Position numbers and translations under genes: made by a program. A DNA stretch of 64,000 bases, from NCBI RefSeq assembly GCF_028009165.1, contig NW_026611614.1, forward strand, positions 682,001-746,000, in the 5' to 3' direction. Below, piece after piece: positions 1-11,545 of the stretch; the first letter of the stretch is position 1, and the number at the start of each line of letters is the position of its first letter. The notes beneath the pieces were generated by a model. That model was given only the letters and a program-made list of their open reading frames with translations, searched no databases and had not been told where the DNA came from. Source of the stretch: Akanthomyces muscarius (lineage: Eukaryota > Ascomycota > Sordariomycetes > Hypocreales > Cordycipitaceae).

Positions 1-37
1 GGACTGATTCTACTCTAGCAAAATGAGGTACGTTGGA

Positions 38-813
38 TCAAGTGCGAGTACCTATATTTGCATCAGATTGTTTCCATGGTTTGCATCTAGTTGGTCCCGT
101 GGATGTGGCAGCAGCGCGTGGATCGTCCCGGGCAGCCCAAACGAATCGACCGAAAATTTGTTGGTCTAGCTTCCGCCAGCGGATGGCTACGGTGCCATAA
201 AAAGTAGCTTGCTTGTACCGATGTATTTCACGAAGCAAAGTCATCTGACCTGGTATCGTCAATTTAATCCATCTTTCGGCACCCAAGGAAACAGAAATAA
301 CACGAGGCACTGGACGGAAAAAGGTTCGGAAAGAATCAGCGGCTCAAGCGAGTCCAAGATGAAAACACCATCATAGCCAGCCAGATAGATACCAATGTAA
401 CTTGCTTCTGCAAGATTTACAGATCGTTTAGTCATACTAATGACAAACGGCCCTACAAGCCTCACCAGCGATTCTGTTTGCCATCGCGAGTCGAGCCATC
501 ATCTCAGCCGTCTCCAGTCCTTCGTATCCGTGCAAGACCACCGCCTGCTGAAACCCCTCGGGGCGGGAAGCATTAGCTGACATCGTCCGGCGGAGGAGAC
601 TTCCAGCGTCCACATCGGGTAGCCCGGGTCGGGGGAGACGACGCCAAAGGAAACCCGCGGAAACACGTCGTTACGGTCCCAGAGTTTCCGATAACGTGAC
701 GACATTACTAAGGCGCTCAGGAAGGATAACGTGAGTTGTTCGGATTGTTGGCGAAGCCGTGTCAGGCAAGTTATGGGCAAGTGTAATGCCTTGGCGGTCT
801 GTGCTATGTACAC
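38..813 (-). CDS. Unrecognised coding fragments, possibly one multi-exon gene
   Basis: Three successive open stretches lie on the minus strand (813-499, 465-259, 310-38). The first two share a frame, separated only by a stop near 499, and the third shifts frame. Around 310 both frames hold hydrophobic-rich sequence. I recognise no domain. An opening such as WDRNDVFPRVSFG followed by GVVSPDPGYPMW looks more coding-like than the plus-strand alternatives, but that is only an impression. It could be a gene with small introns or a decayed one. Confidence 0.2.
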
Positions 814-893
814 GAATATAATGTAGTATTTACAGGAATAAAAATGATGCTACAAATATCAACTTCTTCGCCTGTTTAGACCATATTCTTCTC

Positions 894-1220
894 TCAACTC
901 GGCCGGGAGTTTGTGAGTCTGCGCCAAAGCCTTTTGCCTGCAGATCCTGATTCTGCGGACTCGCCAGCAAGCGCCTGTCCACTCACGTCCCTGGGCTGTG
1001 TTTCCTGTCGCGCGTCTTCTGTAGCACTGACGGTTGGCGTAACGTGGGGAGAGCCTAGGACGAGACTTCCCCTGCGCTGCCTTTTATTTGGAGTATTTCG
1101 AGTCCTGCCGGATTGTGTAAGTTTCCGTCTGGCTTTAGTGGCTGAAGACCGGTTGGTCGCGGTTGCTAGAGATCGTTCCGCTGTAGTTGCTCGAGATCTA
1201 ACCTCGTGCTGTTGCGTTGT

Positions 1221-1253
<33 letters not shown>

Positions 1254-3289
1254 TGGCTGTGTCGGTGGCTGCGTCGGTGTCTGCGTCGGTGTCGGCGTCG
1301 GCGTTTCTGGAATTTCCATATTCGTCCGCGATGGCCCATGCTGACTCCCATTGGTGCTGTCCTCGACGGCGTCTTCCGACTGCTCGGTGCTGCCGACTTC
1401 CCTTTCCTCCTCTTGTCCTTCTGGTTCGAAAAGCAATCTCAATCGCTCTAATCTCAGGAGGAGAGTTTGGGTTTTGCTCGCCAGAACAACTATCTCACCA
1501 CCCCCATCCTTCTCCTCGCCAACTTCCAAAAGAAGTCGGATCGGCTGATGCAACGAATATTCACCCACAAGGCCGGGAATTTGCGATCCATCCCACCTGA
1601 ACCTTATAAAAGCGCCTCTCTCGGCATCTGCACACTCGATCTTGATCATGTTCATACCAACACTATACTCAGAGCCCCAAGCCCTTAGTGCTGTGCCCTG
1701 TACGAATTTGCGCTTCAACGGGGATCCTTTCTCCACCACACAGGGTTCGATGGTTAACACACCATTCGATCCATTCGTCGGAAGATGTACCCAATTCGCT
1801 AGCTTCCAGCTCTTCCTGCCTTTGAGCTGGGCGACATACGTTTCTTCACGCTTACACGGCCCCGTCGTTGCACAATCACCCTGCTCCGAGCACATGTGGA
1901 GCCGAATACCAAAACATCTTTCCCAGAAACGTAGCCTGGGATCTTCGTCGTAGGGAATAGCAGCGCCCTTCGATACGGCAAGACTACGGCGCACGTTAGC
2001 AAGGTCAGCGTTGCGCGGCGCAGAGTAACGTACGATGCGTCCTCTGCTTTGATAAAGACCACCTGACATTCTGGCATGCCAGCCTCTGTAAGGGCGTTTC
2101 CGATCCTGGTCGCGAACATATCCCGGATGTAAGCATTTGACGTGGGTGCTTCCCCGGACACAGTGAATTCTATCAAACGACGGTGATTTTTGATCATGGT
2201 TTCAATCAAAGCCAGCGGAGCCTCGAAGACCTTGCCGAGTTTTTCTCTGATTTCATCAAGCGCTATGGTGTGCGAGTCACACGTGAAATCTTCTGCGAAA
2301 TCGGGCGTCAAGTGGTGAACATAGGTTGCGGCGACTTTGAACATCCAACTGTTATGATCGCATCGAACGTGCAACCACCTCCAGAAGTCGGCCATGCCGC
2401 CAGCACAGCCGACTGCTTTCCCGGCCAGCAATGTATTGGGGAACCAGACGAAACGAAATGCCAGGTCCTGTCGACTGATGTTAGTATGGCAAGGGCCGCA
2501 GACACACGTCGCACTTACCATCGTGCAAGCTCCCACATCGGCATACCCTTGCGTGGCCTCAGGATCAACAGCTAGGTTTGACAACTTTTTGTTTCCGCGT
2601 TCCACCCATGCTTTCGTAAGAATTGACTCGTCCTCGCAAATGATTTTGTTTCCCGTAGGATAGCCAACCTCCTCCATGCACCGCGCGAACTGCTTCTGTA
2701 TTTCTAAGCCTGGACCTCCACCAGTCCATATCATGGGGACTGCGTTCGTCACTGTCCAGTCGTTTTGCTCTAGCGTGTCGCTGTCGTCCTTGCCAAGTGC
2801 CCTTTTGACGTCGAGTTGGATGTAGTGGAACGCGTCGGCGAGGAGTTGTCTGATAACATCCCATTTACAGACACCATATTTGTCGCAGAGCTTGAGAAAG
2901 AAATCCCCCTCGGAGCCGGGCGTGCAAAGATTTTCGTCCATAGATTGTTTCGCGCCCGAACTGGTCGTGTCCATATCGATAACCATTTCGTGTCCCAGCG
3001 TCCGGAAACGTCCTGGTTCCAAAAACTTGACGTTGGTTGGAAGCTTATATGCTGCCATAGACAGACCGCCTGGTCCTACTGGAGCTTCACCAAACGTAAC
3101 ACTTTTTGGCTCTGGGTTGCCAGCGCCAGAATAAGAGGCAGAGGTGGCAGATGAGGCGAAGTTCAAGCCGACCGTGATTCTTTTTTGTGGTTCTCGTGAT
3201 TCTTCGGCGGTCGGCTCCGAAGTTGCCGGACGTGCCTGCGAGGGTGAGGCATCTTTCTGGGTACGACGGGATTGGGGTGAGATGCGCAT
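894..3289 (-). CDS. Fungal Hsp70-like (actin-fold ATPase) protein, frame-broken
   Basis: Two overlapping minus-strand frames (3289-1799 and 2069-894) together read as a divergent fungal Hsp70-like protein. Frame one has a low-complexity N-terminus, then a region resembling the actin-fold ATPase: WTVTNAVPMIW, the expected 'E..I' stretch, and YADVGACTMVSATC, where the D-x-G-x-x-T phosphate-2 motif of Hsp70 is expected. Frame two supplies the following adenosine-motif region (SGGLYQSRGRIVR) and AVSKGAA, matching the conserved '(A)V.(R/K)GAA'. The switch falls at about 2070, where one base appears missing; an intron is possible, but I could not place a convincing one. The C-terminal 150 residues are Pro/Thr/Gln repeats and basic low complexity. 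Members of this family lack a normal substrate-binding domain and have poorly known roles. The Hsp70-like call is fairly good; whether the gene works is unclear. Confidence 0.6.
1224..1310 (-). repeat. GTCGGC-type microsatellite encoding a Pro-Thr tract
   Basis: A six-base period (GTCGGC/GTCGGT/GTGGCT on the plus strand) runs for about 85 bases. On the minus strand it encodes repeated P-T, with P-T-Q and P-P-T variants, in the C-terminal part of the Hsp70-like frame. Long open frames opposite it are shadows of this repeat. Confidence 0.85.
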
Positions 3290-3562
3290 TTCGCTCGAGG
3301 CAGGGCGATAATTAGATGCTGCTTAAATTCCGATGCTCCCAAAGCGAAAAATTGCCTGACGCGAAGATAGCCGGTGACTGGCGTAATGGAAGCCAAGCAG
3401 GAGTGGAAGGCTTTTGGGCTGAGGCGTATAACCATGTGTATCAAGCAGACCCACTCTAATGGCGTCGCGAACGCGCCACGCCGCTGCAAAACCACGAGAA
3501 TTGCACGGACTGGCGCGCACTGATGGGGCGGCGTTCACTGAGGTATGGGCGCACACCCAGAT

Positions 3563-3780
3563 TGTTGGTACAGATAGGTACGTATTAATACGATAGTTGG
3601 TGATAGAATAGGTTCATTCGTGGTATTGTTATTCTATGGTACAATACTCGTTCGTGGCCTCCCAAAGCTCTGTGGAAGCCATCGTACAAAAATGGGCCCA
3701 CCACCCATTTGGACCAATCAGAGAACCCCATTCCTCGCCTCAGCCAGCAGCTGCCACCTGACGTTGGGCAGGCTGCAACA
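3563..3780 (-). mobile_element. Solo LTR of the Copia element at 8.8 kb
   Basis: The 218-bp segment starts TGTTGG and ends GCAACA. In reverse complement it matches the LTR at 8806-9178 almost throughout, for example TTGGTCCAAATG, GTACGATGGCTT, GAGTATTGTACCA and CCTATTCTATCACC. It is flanked by CAGAT (3558-3562) and CAAAT (3781-3785), a 5-bp target duplication differing by one G/A change. Relative to the other copy it lacks about 140 bp between the ACGATGGC and CTTCCACAGAGC blocks. There is no internal element sequence beside it, so it is a solo LTR left by recombination. Confidence 0.85.
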
Positions 3781-3785
3781 CAAAT

Positions 3786-4544
3786 GCTTCGGTACCAACG
3801 CGAACCAAGCACATGGGTCCCGATGTATCGGTGTCAGTGCATGCAGGCTTCACCCGACCATGTGTACCCATCATCAAGCCGTTGTTGTCCGGTATACCCA
3901 AGTGGCTACGGGAAGCGCAACTGAGACTAGGGTCGGCCGTGTTAAGCCGACCTCCGCAGCTCGAGTCGCGTTATGTCGGTACCTGCAACCTTGGTGTCCG
4001 CCGGTTTCACACCTCTACCCACTGTCAACGCAGCTCAAACGAGGCGTTAGCAGCTGATTAGTCTTCCACTAGGCCCGTTGCACATGTTCAGATTTGCGTT
4101 TTTGCTTCATCCAGACCGTGAGTATTGCTTTTTCATCTCATGCTGGAATGTTCCCTCGCTTTTTTCCTTGCCCAAAAGATACAGTGTCCTACACCTTTCA
4201 CTCCGCTTTGTACATTGGACCAGAGAGTGAGTGTCCTTGCATCATCAAAGACCCTGCACCCGCCCGGCTTTACAGATCTGGCGATGGTGTCACACCTCTG
4301 CCCCGCCAGGAAACACCGGCAGACTAGTCTCGCTGGTGGTCGCAATCGGCTGTCTCAACAAGAACTTATGTATTTATTTGGAGGACTTCCTGAGAAGGTA
4401 GATATCTGGGATGGCTCAATTTTGTCGGCTTCGTAAACGGGAGCTCCTTTGTCGGTGGTAGCGTGCTTCCAAATGAAGTCAGGAAGTGTTGGTCTTCCTA
4501 GGAGTGGCATTATTGGGTCAGTCGTGAGGAGTTGCCCGGCAAGA
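3786..4544. other. No recognisable gene
   Basis: About 760 bases with only short open frames on both strands. I see no domain, no transposon ends and no RNA gene signature. Confidence 0.5.
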
Positions 4545-4880
4545 CGTCGTGGCTCAAGAGAAATAGAAACCTCTCTAAATTCTTTTTTCTTTCGTGGCTT
4601 CCGTGCCACGGAGCCTGCCATCAAAAGCGCGAGGCTCTAGGCAAGGAAGAGTTGGAACACAGACCGCATCGAAGCCTAGCAAAGCCGACGAGAACGATTG
4701 GCGAGACGGCGCAGCGCAAGAGGATTATGAACTCTTGAAATCCATCGTCGTCGTAGCTGTTACGAGTCTGTTAGCCATGCCATCAGAACTGCGGGCCTTT
4801 CGACCTACGAAAGCTATCGTCGCTAACAGCCACTGGTAGCGGCAGAAGTGGCAACGTTTCCGGAGGGGAAGATTGGCCAC
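4545..4880 (+). repeat. Dispersed tandem repeat C, copy 1 (two units)
   Basis: Two degenerate units about 170 bp apart share a block of the form GAA(A/C)CTC..(T)AAATTC, then a T-rich run, GTGGCT, and GCCATCA(A/G)AA. The first unit starts near 4559 and the second near 4730. The same units recur at 32.76-33.1 kb and once near 35.0 kb. No protein reading fits all copies, so I treat it as a non-coding dispersed repeat. Confidence 0.6.
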
Positions 4881-7257
4881 ATTTCTCGCTGGCGCCGGTG
4901 TAGATGCGAGACGGATGATAAACGTCCACCCAAAGAAGCTCGAAGCAATTTCGACCAACAGGATCGGTAAGCAGACTAGGGGTTGGTTTTGACCTCGAGT
5001 TTCTTTCTCCGAGTCGTCTTGGCAGCTCGTCAACGACGATCACGAAATAAACACTCTTTTCAACATGGAACGTCCTGCGAGCCATCCGCCAAGACGTTGG
5101 CGACAGGAGAGGTCACAGCTGGTTCAGTCAAAGGGCTCACGTGTTCAACCTCGATGCTAGCTGCAAGTTTCGTGGAATACTGATCGTAGCTCTTTGAGCT
5201 ACATCTTGTACATAGAGCCCACCGTACACGAGGAGTGTGTATCCGTAGCAATAGACCTAATTCAACCTGCCCATGTGCACCCTGTCCTACCCGAAGCCGA
5301 CCTCGCGGGCGGAAAATGCTACATTCTATGGGACTTGAAGTCAAGCTGAAAGTTTTTGCGACTTTGATCAGTCTTGGCAATTAATTTTCCTGGTACTTAT
5401 TGCAGAAAGGCGATTCAATTGGCGGGGTTGGCAATGAGTGTATAACTGCCATGTTGCGTTTCCAGAGGAGCACCAGAGGTGCCGAGGAGAATGAGAATCC
5501 ACGATGGGTGAAAGCTAGTGCGGGGGCTCAACGGGCGACTGTAAGGACTCAGCGGGGCGTTCGCGGCATATCATCTGGCCTCTCCGAAAATATCATTAAA
5601 GCTAGGGTAACATGAGTCAACGATGGGTGAGACGTTGGCTAGTCTTGTGTCACAGAAAACCAAAGTCGACATAAATTGATGCGGACAATATTTCAGCGCG
5701 ACCCATATCGAAAGTCGCAAGAGCACGTACCACCAGCAATGCACGCGATGCTCTCAGTGCCGTATTGGTATGAGCAGATGACTGCTCATACCTCAACCCG
5801 ATGCAGCTTGCGACAGCGGCTTCCGCTCTCAGCTGTGTTAAGGGCACTTGGCTCCGGGTACACGGCAGACCGAGTCAACCCTATTGCTCCGGGTAATCAG
5901 CTCTAGACATAGCTGCAAGCAGGATCCTCAGACGGTCTTGATTCAGTGTAGGGCTTACTGCACTGTCTTTAGTCTGATTTGATTATTTACCTCCTCTTGA
6001 ACCCTGCTTTGCATGGAAGCCAACGTTACTGCTGTGATGATGCTGTATAATAACCCTCAAAACGCCGCAGCAATCGCGGCACTCACACAATAAGCCACTC
6101 CAGAAACACGACTGTGGCTGCGAAGATGAAAGCTAATCGCTTCCACCGGAGAGCAGACCGACCAAACACAAGAGGTGGACAACAGGACGGGGATTTCTCC
6201 ACCTCAACGAAGTAGACGCAGATACGATATGCGAGAACCTCGAACAAGCCCCAGCACGATCGACTAAGTATTTCTAAAATTGACAAAGTCTGCTCAGTGT
6301 CAGCGGATGACGAATATCAAATAAGTTCACTTCACTACAGAGTGTGTCCTGAAGTGCGACCTTGAACAGCAAAGGCCCCTCGAGGGTTTTAAGCAATAGG
6401 TCTCGTTGAGCAAGAATGAAACTTTCGCAGCTTAAGTAATGATTCGCTCCAGCCATCACTTGATAGTCATGGAAAAAAATGAGCAGACAGTGTCGCTTTT
6501 GAATGTAATCGAAAAAGCGATTCGTACTTTTGAACATCGTCAGAACAACCAAATGGCAGATTCGATGAGTCTATCTAGCACGCCCATGGATTGGTAAAGG
6601 TTGTCTTTGGGTTGTTGTTGCCGCTTGAACTGCTTGCGTGAGTCTCCGCCATGGCTAAATTTGCCTGACCCGACCTGAAGATGAACAGCGAGTGCGCAGA
6701 GGCAGCAAAAAAGAAGTCTCCAGCGGATACCTAGTGGCAGGTACTATATTGATTCTTTTATAACATTGAGCCTCTTTTTTACTTCTGATGTAATGGAGGG
6801 GGGATTCACTTGGCTATTTGGGAGTACTTCTACGGAACAGTAAAAGAACGATCAGCGAGTCAGATATCCAGCTCGAATAGCGCAACTCCGTGGAACAAAT
6901 ACGTACATTTGGCAAAAACCTTTCTCATGATGATCGCGTGGACCCATAACGTAGTGTTAGCTGATAACTTCTATGTAACTAGTAGTACACACCGTGAGAA
7001 TTTCGAGGACAAAGAGTACTGTGAAGGACAGAATACGCTCAGTGTCTCTTCTCGGATGTTACATCTCACATAGAGAAAGCTGCTGCATGTTTGCCCCTAC
7101 CCACGTGGTGAATGCTGCGCCAGCATTATTTCGAGAGGCATACCGTAACTGGCTTCGCAACTGTTATTTACCGGTTGCTTCTCAATGTACCCATGTCCCT
7201 GCTGAACACTGTCCAGTCATCACATGGCAACGACGTCTCTATGGACTCACTTGAATC
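4881..7257. other. No recognisable gene
   Basis: Roughly 2.4 kb with short, frame-scattered open stretches. No domain, LTR end or RNA signature was recognised on either strand. Composition is ordinary and mixed, so this may be old intergenic or decayed repeat DNA. Confidence 0.4.
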
Positions 7258-8040
7258 ATGTCTAGCACGAGCGAGTTCTCGTGTCAAGCCATATACTCGT
7301 CAACTCCTAGCGACTCTCCCGATATGTGCGAGATTGTGTCCCAGGCCACCATCAAACCCAGCTCCTCAACGAGAATATCCACACGCGATCTCTCGATTTC
7401 AGCTATTGTAGACAACTCATCACCCTGGACCTGCACAGACAATCTCGTTGAGCAGTTTCCTCAGCAGAAGAGCACTCTCGCAGACGATCTGGGGACCCTC
7501 GGCTCCGGGGATGACATCCAGTCCCCCGTGGGCCAGTACCGCCTGAAAGGTACTGCTTCAATACAGGACCATTTCAGCGCCGACTCTAAAATGATTGTGC
7601 ACGACATCCAAAGCAAGTTATAAGCGCTGCAGCCTGCATAGAAGGTCCATGCCTTGAGACAGATGTACGGGAACGTTTTCAGTGTCGATGTTGTCCGCAG
7701 AGCAATGTACAAGTGCAATTACACTTGATGCCTCAAGGCATTCCGCCGCAACGATCATCTAAGAAGACATAAGCAAACGTATGTTGCGCTGCATAGTCAA
7801 AGGGTTGTGCAATTTGATACTAATTAGACACTAGACTCCGTAAGGAAGGCCAGCACCACTTCTCGTGCGAGTTCTGCGGAAAAGTCCAGTTCAACAGAAA
7901 AGACAACCTCGACAACCACCGCAAGCTGCACACGCGTTTCATCGGCAACAAATGTAGTGTAGAACTCATCCCGGCGGTCGTCCCTACTATCGAGCAGGAA
8001 AAGCGCAGCCGAGAGTTCAGAGCCGAATCTTAAATTGATG
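7258..8040 (+). pseudogene. C2H2 zinc-finger protein remnant
   Basis: A 121-codon open frame (7258-7623) precedes two C2H2 fingers. The first, from about 7705, reads MYKCNYT, then a TGA stop, then CLKAFRRNDHLRRHKQT; the second, near 7860, reads FSCEFCGKVQFNRKDNLDNH with a following R-K-L-H. The first finger is in the same frame as the upstream ORF but separated by stops at 7621 and about 7639. After HKQT comes GTATGT and then an AG before the second finger, a plausible intron of about 60 nt. In-frame stops suggest decay; unrecognised introns could explain some. Intact fingers of this type usually bind DNA in the nucleus. Confidence 0.5.
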
Positions 8041-8297
8041 GCGAAGAAGCACGATGATTTCCGAGCCATTCGGGCTTGGCTCATAGCGTTGATGAACTTA
8101 TAGAGGAAACCGCCAGTGTAGGGCATATTATACTGCGTATGCTGCAGTAAAGCTACCAGTGTGCTTTAGTACAAATGTATTTGCTCGCGAGTTAGAAAAT
8201 CAAGTGAATACTTTAGAAACTATATTAGTTGTCGTTAAAAGACAGTCAACCGTCTAGAACAGACTTTGCTGCCAACAGGCATTACATGATGGGGTTC

Positions 8298-8321
8298 GGG
8301 GGGGGGGGGGGGGGGGGGGGG
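8298..8321 (+). repeat. Poly-G tract of 24 bases
   Basis: An uninterrupted run of 24 G on the plus strand, directly after GGGGTTC. Such tracts can form G-quadruplexes and vary in length between individuals or sequencing runs. It is about 480 bp upstream of the Copia LTR and outside any gene I can support. Confidence 0.95.
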
Positions 8322-8805
8322 CGCTATTCTAGATATCTGGTGACGGTCAAGCCAAAGCTATGCCCAGACTTAGCGAGTCACGCTCGTCAGTACGAATAGG
8401 TAGTACTGTACCTATGCATACTGTACTGATCAATTGCCAAATCACCTGTGCGGACGGAGCCTGAGGTCTTTACTGAGGGGGGCAGCATCGACGACGGACG
8501 ATGTCTGTGGAGTAATTATAGAGTCACGAAAGAATGGGGGCTTACAGAAGGGACATGGCAATCAAGCAACGTGATCGAGGACAAGCGAAGTAGAGCAGCA
8601 GTTTCCACTGTATGCAAACAATTTAAGGGCATGCAGTTAGTGTGCGATATGTAAGAATGACAAAGAATAGACCTGTCACAATGCAGAAGTAGTATGTGGT
8701 CGAGCGATCTGGCTTGTGTCAGGAGCACAGAATGGGGAAGGCGAGTGATGGCCAAAGCTGAGTGAGAATAGCGCTCAGTAAGACACTGCGGTCTTACTGG
8801 TGTCA

Positions 8806-9178
8806 TTTTGTCCTTTCTGCAGCCTGCCCCAACCTCAGGTGGCAGCGGCTGGCTAAGGCGAGGAATGGAGCCCCCTGATTGGTCCAAATGACCGATAGAC
8901 CCAAGTTTGTACGATGGCTTTAAAAGAAGGCGCGCAAGGAGAGAATTGACGAGGATCAATTGGTTGTATTGGTGATGATGATGAGGCTAAGTTCTGTGTG
9001 GGTGGAGAAGCCACCTCCTCTGACTAACAATTCCTCTGCCAAACCGCCTGCATACAGCTTCCACAGAGCTCAGGGAGGCCACAAACGAGTATTGTACCAG
9101 ATACTAGCAACACCACGAGTCAACCTATTCTATCACCGAATATCGTATAATATTAATACGCACCTATCTATACCAACA
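8806..9178 (+). mobile_element. 5' LTR of degenerate Copia element
   Basis: The 3' end is sharp: ATACCAACA at 9170-9178, mirrored in the solo LTR at 3563. The 5' end is degenerate (TTTCTGCAGCCTGCC where the other copy has TGTTGCAGCCTGCC), so the start is approximate. The middle holds GGCTTTAAAAGAAGG at about 8919, a TATA-like element lacking from the solo copy. Internal element sequence follows directly. Confidence 0.8.
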
Positions 9179-9689
9179 CTAATCAGCCCGAAAACATTCT
9201 GCGGCATTATACCTAACACAGGTGCAGCCGGTTGTTCATCGGCTGGATTCCCTCAATTAACAGCCCTAATAAAGATCATAGCTTCTCTTAAGATTGAGAA
9301 GTCGCCAGTTGCGAAGGTTAATTTCGGCACTAGATCGATAACCTCAGTGGGCATCATGAGGATACCCACGGCGGTGGGAACCGTCAACTTACAAGTTTTA
9401 AAAGGCGCCACCCTTTTCCTTCTCTCCTTGACTGATATAAAGAAACTTTAACTACGGATCAACAACCTTAAAGACCTGTTGATTCAAGGCAATCTAGAGA
9501 TTCCACTAGTACTAAGATAGGGATATCTCTAGTAGATACTAGCAGCTGTGGAGTTAACAGCTTTCTTCCTGTCCGAAAAACAGCTACGGCAACTACATCA
9601 ACGCTTCAGGCATCTATCAGTTGAAGGCCGAACCGAATCCTGAAACAAACCGGCGAAAAATTCGACTTGTCGATGCTAGAGAAACTCAC

Positions 9690-10377
9690 GAAGATATGCC
9701 ACCATTACTAGCTAAACTCTTAAGTACCTAGCAGATTCAAATTCACTACTAAGGACGATTATAAATGTAACTATAAGGTTATCATTAATATATTCTATAT
9801 TAATAAACTCCCTATTTTACACATGGTTAACTCTACAACTATATTCAACGCCGCTAGGTTCCTTGACCCAAGGAACTAAAAGGTAAAAGACGTTTAGGAC
9901 ACTCTCCGTAAATGCTAGCTAGATATCTATCTCGGCCCTCTTAAATCGCTAATACACAATGCCAGTAAGAACTTCGCGTCTACTAAGTTCCGCCAGTATA
10001 GGAAGGCAATAAGCGTTCAAGTCTATAAGGTGCCGATTAAAGCACGTCATAGCGTCAGAAAGGTTGAGAGATACCACAGAAAACTGCGGAGAGCTTATAA
10101 TATCATCAATAGCGAGCTCAGCGAGCATTTCCCTCCACACCAGAAACTACAGATAGCTGTGAAGGCAATTAATAACTCGGCAGGCCCGGATAGATTAATC
10201 CCGGCCCTGCTAGTGTTCAGATCTATTCCGAGGCTGTCAGATGACTCGCCACCACACGCATCTATAATCAGGAGAGGAGAAGCTATCCGGAAAGCGATGA
10301 AAGAGACACGGAGGACCCTAGCGAAGAGGCAACAGACCAACCACCACGGCAATCCACTCGCTACCTCTACAGTCTAA
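9690..10377 (+). pseudogene. Copia integrase remnant
   Basis: Reading with several in-frame stops, the core shows LTKICHHY, DDYKCNYKVIINIFYINKL, PILHMVNSTTIFNAARFL and, in the open stretch 10030-10377, VERYHRKLRRAY, LQIAVKAINNSAGPDRLIP and ALLVFRSIPRLSDD. These match the conserved integrase core and C-terminal part of fungal Copia polyproteins. In an active element this enzyme inserts the cDNA into the host genome. TAG/TAA codons interrupt the 9700-9960 part, so no functional product is expected. Confidence 0.75.
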
Positions 10378-11189
10378 AATACGCGTATATTATGAGAAAG
10401 AAGGATAGCAGGGTCCTTAAAAGTTGATTGGAATCGACAAGGAGGACTGTGTGTTAGCCGTCAAAGACCTTCCGTTCAACGGTTGTTCAGCCGTATCGCC
10501 GGGAGGTAGAGGAACAAGAAGGGCTGGAGCCTGGGAGCCACAAGCCTGCTGCCATAGATCCCAGAGCTCTGGCCCATATAGGAACTCAGCCGGCCACCGG
10601 GGCAGCAATTCTATTGGGACAGAATTGCCCTGGTGAGCCGGCCCTAGAGCCGGGCTCTACGTCAGAAGAGAGATATCAAGGAGACGACAGGCGCGGGGTG
10701 CCCGGCTCCGTCGGTCTCTCAGCGGCCCCAGAAGCCACAAACGGTGCCGGCGACGCCAACCCGCAGGTGCCGGCGGTGGCACATTAGCACCCAACGCCGG
10801 CCGGGGCTGCTAGAGGAGGAACCGACAGAGTTATTGAAGAAGTAGCGGCGGGAGAAGAGGAAGAAGGTCCCCGAAGATTGACCAGGAAGACACGTAGTCG
10901 CCCACAAAAGCGCATAATAGATAAGATATTCCTTCAAGAGGCATAGATAATAGATCCAGAGACTGGCGAATCGTTGATACCGGAAGTGTCCTTCATGGAA
11001 GCGTGGATCGTCGACCAGGACACTAGCGAAAGCTCTATCTCCACGAAAGAAATAACGACTTCCAACTAGCAGTTGACTTACAACAGCAGGGGGTAATCAC
11101 AACTCCAGGAGACCACTTACAGCATCTGACAGAAGGGAGATTGATAACCTGCTCGCACGAGAAGTCTTCGAATTCATTCAATACAACGA

Positions 11190-11545
11190 AGAGAAACACC
11201 AAGGCATCCGGTCTTCGATCCGAGGACGGTCAGAGAGGTCAAAGGGAAGGATACAACTATCCCATATGAAAAATCACGACTAGTTATCCGCGGCTTCAAT
11301 AACACAGAAAAAGAGGCAATTCTAACAGCCAACCCAGCAATACAACGATCAAGCCAACGTCTACTTATAGCTCTGGCACCTGTTCTCGCTGAGAGAGGTA
11401 TCTTCGTCTGGATCAGAGATGTTAAGCAAGCGTACACACAATCAACCACGGCGCTCAACAGGACGATCCTAGCCAAAGTTTCGAAACATTTGGAATCCGT
11501 CTATCCTCCAGGAACGATCATAAGAGTAATCAAACCACTGGAGTT
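11190..11545 (+). pseudogene. Copia reverse transcriptase, N-terminal part only
   Basis: The frame contains TTIPYEKSRLVIRGFNNTEK, PAIQRSSQRLLIALAPVLA, IRDVKQAYTQST and LNRTILAKV, the start of a Copia RT up to motif A (the Asp of RDVKQAY). Homology ends at about 11545, before the catalytic YxDD motif. No later RT or RNase H fragment is visible downstream. Confidence 0.75.

Larger units (their letters stand above)
9179..11545 (+). mobile_element. Internal region of a decayed Ty1/Copia retrotransposon
   Basis: The order protease - integrase - reverse transcriptase is that of Ty1/Copia. A protease tail at 9310-9490 includes VNFGTRSITSVGIM, FLLSLTDIKKL and NNLKDLLIQG. The pre-integrase region at about 9560 includes FLSEKQLRQLHQRFRHLSVE. 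Integrase follows at about 9690-10377 and the start of RT at about 11190-11540. Many frameshifts and stops interrupt it. Gag, a typical zinc knuckle, the YxDD part of RT, RNase H and the 3' LTR were not found; homology stops abruptly at about 11545 after IRVIKPL. It is a truncated, inactive copy. Confidence 0.8.

Noticed and set aside
1166..1600. Long open frames on both strands rich in Arg, Val-Gly or Ser-Ala
   Set aside because: They are other-frame readings of the GTCGGC repeat and the neighbouring Hsp70-like coding sequence.
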